Shown: piece after piece, positions 1-4,759 of the stretch
Numbering within the stretch: the first letter of the stretch is position 1
How the letters are laid out: every line of letters begins with the position of its first letter
Assembly (NCBI GenBank): GCA_947478315.1
Contig: CANJWF010000017.1
Span: 1 to 13,305, forward strand
Length of the DNA: 13,305 bases
Reading direction: 5' to 3'
From: Sphingobacteriaceae bacterium
GTDB taxonomy: Bacteria > Bacteroidota > Bacteroidia > Sphingobacteriales > Sphingobacteriaceae
Position numbers and translations under genes: made by a program
The notes under the pieces: model-generated
Database searches by the model: none
Told to the model about the DNA's origin: nothing
The model's input: only the letters and a program-made list of their open reading frames with translations

Positions 1-667
1 ATTCAAAAGGAACTTCTTCAACAAGAAAATCAGGGTTTAATTCTACCTTGGTATCTAAATCAAACGCATTTACATTTAGGATATTACTTAAATCAATATT
101 GGCATCTTTTGAACGATGAATTTTTGCTTGAGCATTCATTGACTTAATTCTCTTTTCAAGTTTATTGAGTTCATCCTCTGAAACTAAATCTGTTTTATTA
201 AGAAGAATTACATCGGCAAAAGCAATTTGTTCTTTACATTCCGAGCTGGTATCAATATGTTGCCAAACGTGCTTTGCATCTACAATAGTTACAATTGCAT
301 CGAGACTATATGTTTCTTTTATATCATCATCAACCCAAAAAGTTTGTGCAACTGGTGCGGGGTTTGCCATGCCTGTTGTTTCAACTATAATGTAATCGAG
401 TCTATCTTTTCGTTTCATTAATTGGTCAAGAATGCGAATTAAGTCGCCACGAACAGTACAGCAGATACAGCCATTATTCATTTCAAAAATTTCCTCATCA
501 GCACCGATAACTAATTCGTTATCTACACCTACTTCGCCAAATTCATTTTCAATGACAGCTATTTTTTTACCATGATTCTCACTTAGTATTCTATTTAGCA
601 AAGTGGTTTTCCCAGAGCCAAGAAAACCTGTTAAAACAGTTACTGGTATTGCTTTTTTGTTTTCCAT
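1..667 (-). CDS. COG0523/CobW-family metal-chaperone GTPase, C-terminus outside window
   Basis: This is the first 222 codons of a G3E-class P-loop GTPase; the reading frame is still open at the left edge. Visible GTPase motifs are Walker A GFLGSGKT (residues 14-21), the family segment ENEFGEVGVD (40-49), the metal-binding motif C67-I-C69-C70, the Walker B-like ETTG (96-99) and NKTD (157-160). Known members of the family use GTP hydrolysis to deliver Zn, Co or Ni to client proteins in the cytoplasm. The CobW C-terminal domain would lie beyond the window. The ATG at 667 starts the family's N-terminus directly. It is the last visible gene of the operon, 10 bases after the 92-residue protein. It differs from the other GTPase at 2624-3847 in the segment after the P-loop (NEFGEVGVD against NDMSEVNID), so the two belong to different subgroups and are not a recent duplication. 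The family call is firm; the metal and the client are unknown. Confidence 0.93.
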   Translation of the reverse strand, partial: MENKKAIPVTVLTGFLGSGKTTLLNRILSENHGKKIAVIENEFGEVGVDNELVIGADEEIFEMNNGCICCTVRGDLIRILDQLMKRKDRLDYIIVETTGMANPAPVAQTFWVDDDIKETYSLDAIVTIVDAKHVWQHIDTSSECKEQIAFADVILLNKTDLVSEDELNKLEKRIKSMNAQAKIHRSKDANIDLSNILNVNAFDLDTKVELNPDFLVEEVPFE

Positions 668-677
668 CTTATTTATT

Positions 678-956
678 TTAACTATTATACAGTAAGTACT
701 GTTTACTTATTACTTCTATGTCATGTACTCTCACATACATTAATGGTTTGCCAATTTTATATACTTTAACTTCTGGCTGCATGAGAATACTTATTGCTGT
801 TTCCACATCTGGGCATCCTTCATCTGGGCATTTTAATTCTGAAACTAAAATCACACAGCCTATATCAGGCAACCCAAAATAAGTCTTTACCCATTGCTTT
901 ACTTTCTTAGTAATTTCCTTATTATTAGGATCAAATTCGTTTTTGAAAAAACTCAT
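678..956 (-). CDS. Small conserved protein with ELxCxxxxCP motif, metal-operon member
   Basis: A 92-residue soluble protein with no signal peptide or membrane segment. Its centre carries ELKCPDEGCPDVET (residues 40-53), with Cys43 and Cys48 each followed closely by acidic residues, plus Cys34 nearby. This spacing suggests a metal or redox site, but that is inference. From memory, short proteins with a similar 'EL.C...GCP..ET' core occur next to CobW GTPases in other bacteria, sometimes labelled nitrate reductase without good grounds; I could not check this. The start ATG (954-956) overlaps the stop TGA of the ferredoxin gene (953-955) in an ATGA arrangement, which indicates translational coupling. 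The CobW GTPase begins 10 bases downstream, so it may act with that GTPase as an accessory or client. No enzymatic function is assigned. Confidence 0.82.
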   Translation of the reverse strand: MSFFKNEFDPNNKEITKKVKQWVKTYFGLPDIGCVILVSELKCPDEGCPDVETAISILMQPEVKVYKIGKPLMYVRVHDIEVISKQYLLYNS

Positions 957-1303
957 TTAGTAGTTGATATTGATTGACTGTTAATATTTTTGTTGTTATG
1001 GATATATAATACATTTTCTTGTACAATTTCTTCATCCATTAGATGCCTTTTCACAATATCCTCCGCAACTGTTTCATCAACGTTTTTATACCAAATCCCA
1101 TCGGGATAAACAATTACAATAGGCCCATCATCGCACCTGCCATTACATAAGGTTCGTGTAGTGTGTATTTCATCGTGTAATCCACATTTCTTAATTGATT
1201 TTCTTAAAAAATCAATCGCATTGTTTGCTCCATTTAATGTGCATGGCTCTCCGTTACAGAGTATCAAATGTTTTTTTACTTGAATTAAATTTTTTATCGC
1301 CAT
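953..1303 (-). CDS. Thioredoxin-like [2Fe-2S] ferredoxin domain protein (COG3411-like)
   Basis: A 116-residue protein resembling the thioredoxin-fold [2Fe-2S] ferredoxins. The likely cluster ligands are Cys16 and Cys21 (LCNGEPC) and Cys53 and Cys57 (TLCNGRC). The second pair is followed by DGPIVIVYPDGIWY (residues 59-72), a very typical continuation in this family. An extra Cys40 lies between the pairs. The C-terminal tail after about residue 92 is polar, Asn/Ser-rich and probably disordered. The frame stays open upstream to 1489, but the ATG at 1301-1303 is preferred: the family homology begins there and it forms a TAATG stop/start overlap with the transporter gene, indicating translational coupling. 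Such ferredoxins are found beside cobalt/cobalamin genes in other bacteria. Here it may supply electrons for metal handling or be a cluster-containing client; that role is inferred. Confidence 0.88.
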   Translation of the reverse strand: MAIKNLIQVKKHLILCNGEPCTLNGANNAIDFLRKSIKKCGLHDEIHTTRTLCNGRCDDGPIVIVYPDGIWYKNVDETVAEDIVKRHLMDEEIVQENVLYIHNNKNINSQSISTTK

Positions 1304-2106
1304 TAGTTTGCTGTCACTTTTGAGTTTTTGAATATGGTTACGATATAAATTGTAACTACCAATAGCATAAATGTTAATCCGATAAACGAATTTGCAGTTG
1401 GGCTTAATTCTATTGTCGGAAAAAATGCAGATGCTATTTTGTAAAATGCAATTGTAAAAGACATTAAAACAATTGCCCATCCAATCCATCTTCGGTAGTT
1501 AATTATTAGTGATTGATTGGATGTTTTATTTAATATGCTGTATAAAATTCTGCCATCAATGGTGTCAATTGCTATCATTCCTGCCGAAAATATTAAGCCC
1601 ATTAACATAGAGGCGAACACTCCACCTTGTTGAGAAGCAGCATATCCCCATGCAGAAGCTTGTGTGGCAGTATCGAACACGGTAGCAAATAAAACGCCAA
1701 TTAAAATAATTGACAATGGATTTGAACTGTTTTTTAGTTTATTAGGAAGCAGTTTTGTACGCCAACCTATTATTTTATGAGAATTTTTGCTTAATAAACT
1801 TTTTAAATTCAAAAATCCAACCATCAATAATAAAATTACTGGTATCCATTCTGCAATACCTAAAACCCAAATAGGCATACTTATTTTATTACTGACTAAA
1901 CTCACTAATAGCGCAATAATGGTAACTACTAAACCGTGACCAATAGCAAACAATGTTCCTATCCATTTTGCATAACAAGAATTTAGGCTATTGTGTCGCA
2001 TAGTAATTCCATCAATAATTGCAATATGGTCAGGGTCTAAACCATGCCGTAATCCTAACGCAAGCATTAATACAACTCCAGAAAAATCAATGGTTATAGA
2101 TTCCAT
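1303..2106 (-). CDS. NiCoT-family (HoxN/NixA-type) nickel/cobalt permease
   Basis: A 267-residue inner-membrane protein with about seven or eight hydrophobic segments (roughly 8-22, 47-71, 79-101, 130-143, 160-180, 205-230 and 236-260). It contains the NiCoT signature in slightly altered form: R20-H21-G-L-D24-P-D26-H27 in the first helix, where the consensus is RHAxDADHI. It also has FAIGHGLVV (53-61) and FDTATQ (144-149; consensus FDTATE). The His/Asp residues of the first motif are known in the family to be essential for Ni2+/Co2+ uptake. The replacement of the usual Ala-Asp by Pro and of the final Glu by Gln may mark a subgroup with a different metal preference. It lies 2 bases after the His-rich lipoprotein gene and overlaps the ferredoxin start by one base, so it sits in the middle of the operon. 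Transport of Ni or Co is the best guess; zinc is possible given the neighbours. Confidence 0.9.
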   Translation of the reverse strand: MESITIDFSGVVLMLALGLRHGLDPDHIAIIDGITMRHNSLNSCYAKWIGTLFAIGHGLVVTIIALLVSLVSNKISMPIWVLGIAEWIPVILLLMVGFLNLKSLLSKNSHKIIGWRTKLLPNKLKNSSNPLSIILIGVLFATVFDTATQASAWGYAASQQGGVFASMLMGLIFSAGMIAIDTIDGRILYSILNKTSNQSLIINYRRWIGWAIVLMSFTIAFYKIASAFFPTIELSPTANSFIGLTFMLLVVTIYIVTIFKNSKVTAN

Positions 2107-2108
2107 TT

Positions 2109-2597
2109 TTATTGCTTGTGTTCTTTTAGCATTTTATTGTGGTCACTTTTCATCTTTTCATGGTCTTTAATCATTTGTTCGTGTTGCTTTTTGATTTCTT
2201 CATGCTCACGAACAATGGTATTGTGTTGTTCCTGAATTGATAAATCTTCCATTGTTTTTTCATCGTGCATTTTTTCAACATTAATATGATTTGTAGTTAA
2301 TGCTTTATGTTCTGCAACTATTTTTTTATGCTTTTCTAACATAGCGGAATGCTGTTCTTCCCAATGTTGGTGGAATACTTCATTGGTCGTATCAGCAATT
2401 TGTTGGTGCTTTAAGACCCATGCGGTATGTTCTTTTTCCAATTCATTGTGTGTTGCCTCCATTAAAGAATCTTCCTTTTCTAAAGCTACATGAGTTGCTT
2501 TTAATGCTTCGTGCAAGGGTTCATGATGGTCGCAGCCTGCATAGGTGGAAGATAACAGGATAAGTATTATCATTCGTAGAGTGGATTGTATGCTCAT
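2109..2597 (-). CDS. Histidine-heptad coiled-coil lipoprotein, putative envelope metal binder
   Basis: A 162-residue protein I cannot assign to a named family. Residues 1-21 are a signal peptide ending in a lipobox (Y19-A-G-C22), so the mature protein should be lipid-anchored at Cys22 in the envelope. The remaining 141 residues look like one long charged helix and contain 20 His. These fall on strict heptads: 29, 36, 50, 57, 64, 78 in one register and 76, 83, 90, 97, 104, 111, 125, 132, 139, 146, 153, 160 in a second. Asp43, Thr71 and Asp118 fill the gaps. Three residues after each His is nearly always a hydrophobic residue (L32, L39, M46, L53, W60, I67, V74, M86, I93, L100, V107, I121, I128, I135, M142, M149, M156), an a/d coiled-coil pattern with His at 'a'. 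It is encoded 26 bases after the ZigA-type GTPase and 2 bases before the permease, which supports binding of Ni, Co or Zn before uptake. Confidence 0.85.
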   Translation of the reverse strand: MSIQSTLRMIILILLSSTYAGCDHHEPLHEALKATHVALEKEDSLMEATHNELEKEHTAWVLKHQQIADTTNEVFHQHWEEQHSAMLEKHKKIVAEHKALTTNHINVEKMHDEKTMEDLSIQEQHNTIVREHEEIKKQHEQMIKDHEKMKSDHNKMLKEHKQ

Positions 2598-2623
2598 TTT
2601 TTAATTCGTTGAAGGATGAATAT

Positions 2624-3847
2624 TTATGATACTGTTTCAATATGGTTAGTCGTCCATGCTGGAAAGTCATCATGAAAAACAAATCCCGATTCCCATTGCG
2701 CTATTTCCTGCTCCGAGCACAGACAATTGTTTAAGTCTTTAATAATTTTTTCCTTATCCATTTCTTGACCAATCAAAACCAATTCATTCATTCTATCACC
2801 AAAGCGTTTATCCCATTTATCTTCAATGTATTGCTGATTATCAACAAAATAGGAATAAGTAATTCGCTCATCGAATGGCATACTACACCACCATACACCA
2901 GCAGGGTCGGCTCTCAATGACCCACCTGCCTGACTCCAATTAATGGCTTGGTCTTGTCTCGATGCTAGCCAAAAAAGCCCCTTACTTCGAATAACAGAAA
3001 AAGGGAAATCATCATTCAAATATTTCCAAAATCGTGCAGGATGAAATGGTCGTTTATCTCTGAATACAAATGAGGAAATGCCGTATTGTTCCGTTTCAGG
3101 AGTATGTTCATTAGCCAATTCTTTCATCCATGCAGCAGAACTCGATGCTTTTTCAAAATCAAATAATTGCGTATTTAATATTTCGTTGAGATTCACAACA
3201 CCAAAAATCGAATCAATAATTTTTGCATCACTATTTAACTTGTGAATGATGGCTTTTAATTCATTAACTGTTTTTTGTGTAACCAAATCAGTCTTATTAA
3301 GAATAATCACATTTGCAAATTCTATTTGGTCGGTAAGTAGATTTACAATATTTCTATAATCGTTAGGATCGTCATTATTCAAATTTCTATCTTGAATATG
3401 CTCATTCGTAGAAAAATCTTTAAAGAAATTAAAGCAATCAACAACAGTAACCATGGTATCTAATACAGAGAATTTTGATAAGTCAATACCCTTTTCCTCA
3501 TCAATAAAACTAAATGTTTGCGCAACTGGCATAGGTTCAGAAATTCCTGTCGATTCAATTAACAAATAATCGAATTTGTTTTCCTTCGCTAATTTTTCCA
3601 CCTCCAACATTAAATCTTCACGCAAGGTGCAACAAATGCACCCATTACTCATTTCTACCAATTTTTCTTCCGTACGAGAAAGCGTATGTTCGTTTTTCAC
3701 TAATTGAGCATCAATATTTACTTCGCTCATGTCATTAACAATAACTGCTACTTTTAAATTTTTCTTATTATGCAATACATGGTTAAGCAGCGTAGTTTTT
3801 CCTGCCCCAAGAAAACCACTTAATACGGTTACAGGTAATTTTTTCAT
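2624..3847 (-). CDS. YciC/ZigA-type COG0523 zinc-metallochaperone GTPase
   Basis: A complete 407-residue G3E GTPase with both domains. The N-terminal domain has Walker A GFLGAGKT (11-18), NDMSEVNID (38-46), C70-I-C72-C73, ESTG (98-101) and NKTD (184-187). The C-terminal CobW_C domain (about 265-390) includes RPFHPARFW, GVWWCSMP and WDKRFGDRMNELVLIGQEMD. The NDMSEVNID segment, the WWCSMP segment and the length of about 400 residues are features of the Bacillus YciC/ZagA and Acinetobacter ZigA subgroup, which is Zur-controlled and acts under zinc shortage. An in-frame ATG at 3883 would add 12 residues unrelated to the family, so the ATG at 3845-3847 (MKKLPVTV) is chosen. It begins the tight six-gene operon. 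I could not identify a Zur operator upstream by eye. The family call is firm; zinc specificity follows from subgroup resemblance. Confidence 0.92.
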   Translation of the reverse strand: MKKLPVTVLSGFLGAGKTTLLNHVLHNKKNLKVAVIVNDMSEVNIDAQLVKNEHTLSRTEEKLVEMSNGCICCTLREDLMLEVEKLAKENKFDYLLIESTGISEPMPVAQTFSFIDEEKGIDLSKFSVLDTMVTVVDCFNFFKDFSTNEHIQDRNLNNDDPNDYRNIVNLLTDQIEFANVIILNKTDLVTQKTVNELKAIIHKLNSDAKIIDSIFGVVNLNEILNTQLFDFEKASSSAAWMKELANEHTPETEQYGISSFVFRDKRPFHPARFWKYLNDDFPFSVIRSKGLFWLASRQDQAINWSQAGGSLRADPAGVWWCSMPFDERITYSYFVDNQQYIEDKWDKRFGDRMNELVLIGQEMDKEKIIKDLNNCLCSEQEIAQWESGFVFHDDFPAWTTNHIETVS

Positions 3848-4158
3848 GTTTAAATAAATTGCGTATAAATGAATCAACATCACGGCTTAGCCACAATGAA
3901 ATAACGGATGAGCTCTAACTCATGAGCATTGTATCTGAAAAAATGATGCGTGTTTGCTTATTTTGGAAGGCAAGCAGATGGCTTCAAAGGCAGTTCTTAT
4001 CCATATAAGTAAAACCGAATGAACTTATCCTTTCGATCGAAATGCGCAATCATGTCCCTTAAGTGTAGACGCACTACATAGCTGTGGCATATTCAGAGAA
4101 CCAAAACGCCAAACAAAAATATTAGACGCTAAACACTCATGAATACAAGAAGAAAAAA
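3848..4158 (-). other. 311-base untranslated stretch with several hairpins and palindromes
   Basis: No convincing gene lies here: all frames on both strands are broken by stops, apart from the unlikely 12-codon extension of the GTPase. By eye it is less AT-rich than its flanks, and it holds many small dyads: the 12-base palindrome TTTCGATCGAAA (4031-4042), cttat-ccat-ataag (3997-4010), tgtag-acgca-ctaca (4064-4078) and atgag-ctctaa-ctcat (3908-3923). On the minus strand GGATAAG occurs twice about 30 bases apart. A -7-like element TATTTTTG lies at 4114-4121 on the minus strand, without a clear -33 partner. No cobalamin-riboswitch B12 box was recognised. It may be a leader RNA or regulatory region for the operon, or the remnant of a mobile element or lost gene. 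The nature is undecided. Confidence 0.4.
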
Positions 4159-4473
4159 TCAGCAAACAGGAGGACCTCTAAGAGAGAAAGTATATTTGGG
4201 AGATTTTATTGTATTAGATACAAATATGGGCAAAGTAGCCTCAAAAATATCTAAAAAGACCTCGAATAAAACTTGGGGTTTAGGCAGAATAGATGGAGAT
4301 ACAAAATGGTAATCACAAACAGCGCAACTATGCGCTACTTCGCAAAAGTGTGTGTCTGTTATTGAGCAATGCTCATCGTTCAAATGACTCAAGTCATGCA
4401 CCACCTTCCCGACGATTGGAAGGAGCAGCAATGCAAGCAATAACACTGAAATATGTGTCTTAATTTTGAACAT
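4159..4473 (-). CDS. Small exported His/Cys-rich protein, putative metal binder
   Basis: A 104-residue protein with an N-terminal hydrophobic segment (residues 8-22) that could be a signal peptide or membrane anchor. A dense cluster of potential metal ligands follows: H26, H30, H35, C36, H42, C44, H48, C50, C53 and H56, including a CxVC pair. The rest is moderately hydrophobic and ends in SLRGPPVC. From memory, short Bacteroidota proteins with a similar H..H..HC...C.xC layout and an 'LRGPP' end are often encoded just before TonB-dependent receptors in metal-uptake loci; I could not check this. Here no receptor follows. Instead there is the 311-base untranslated stretch and then the GTPase operon. 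The ATG at 4471-4473 is the only sensible start and is 55 bases beyond the tRNA terminator. Co-regulation with the operon is likely but not proven. Confidence 0.75.
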   Translation of the reverse strand: MFKIKTHISVLLLALLLLPIVGKVVHDLSHLNDEHCSITDTHFCEVAHSCAVCDYHFVSPSILPKPQVLFEVFLDIFEATLPIFVSNTIKSPKYTFSLRGPPVC

Positions 4474-4528
4474 TTAAATAAAACAGTAAAAAAAGAAAGT
4501 AAATTGGTTGGATAAAACTCAGAAATAC

Positions 4529-4572
4529 AAAAAAGCGGTGTATAAAACTGAAAGTTAAGTTTTATACACCGC
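4529..4572 (-). terminator. Intrinsic terminator after tRNA-Val
   Basis: A perfect 15-bp inverted repeat (4535-4549 with 4558-4572) with an 8-base loop. On the minus strand it is followed directly by six T (4534-4529). It lies 6 bases past the tRNA 3' end, so it ends the tRNA transcript and separates it from the metal locus downstream. Confidence 0.92.
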
Positions 4573-4578
4573 CAGTAG

Positions 4579-4653
4579 TGGGAACAACTGGGTTCGAACC
4601 AGTGACCCCCTGCTTGTAAGGCAGGTGCTCTGAACCAGCTGAGCTATGCTCCC
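4579..4653 (-). tRNA. tRNA-Val (anticodon UAC)
   Basis: A complete 75-base cloverleaf. The acceptor stem pairs GGGAGCA with TGTTCCC and has discriminator A. The D-arm is GCTC/GAGC. The anticodon stem CCTGC/GCAGG encloses loop CTTACAA with anticodon TAC. The T-arm ACTGG/CCAGT holds loop TTCGAAC. The 3' CCA is not encoded. Anticodon UAC reads valine GUN codons. A promoter is visible at 4679-4709 and a terminator at 4529-4572, so it is a stand-alone tRNA unit. Confidence 0.97.
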
Positions 4654-4678
4654 ATTAACCTCAATGCTTTTCGGTGTA

Positions 4679-4709
4679 CGAAGATATATGATTTTTATTT
4701 GTCAACAAA
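4679..4709 (-). promoter_or_regulatory. Probable promoter of tRNA-Val
   Basis: On the minus strand TTTG (4709-4706) is separated by 19 bases from TATCTTCG (4686-4679), a one-mismatch copy of the Bacteroidota -7 element TAnnTTTG at the usual spacing from a -33 element. The tRNA 5' end lies 25 bases further on. A six-bp dyad (atttgt/acaaat) overlaps the -33 element. The assignment rests on motif and position only. Confidence 0.55.
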
Positions 4710-4759
4710 TTTTTTTTACAAAAAGTTAATTTCAACGTATGATAATAATCTAAAATGGA

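Noticed and set aside
165..421. Plus-strand reading frames opposite the left CobW gene
   Set aside because: They are antisense to a clearly conserved GTPase and encode low-complexity, unrecognisable peptides.
1304..1489. N-terminal extension of the ferredoxin reading frame
   Set aside because: It lies wholly inside the permease gene, its translation resembles nothing in the family, and the TAATG overlap explains the start at 1303.
2109..2597. Tandem DNA repeat or recently expanded repeat inside the His-rich gene
   Set aside because: The heptad regularity is at protein level only; codons differ between repeats, so there is no DNA tandem array.
3848..4158. Cobalamin riboswitch before the COG0523 operon
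   Set aside because: The gene content made it worth looking for, but neither the B12 box nor the other conserved segments of the riboswitch could be found on the minus strand.
4579..4653. tRNA-Val as the integration site of a mobile island carrying the metal genes
   Set aside because: No direct repeat of the tRNA 3' end was found in 1-4578, and there is no integrase or transposase in the window.
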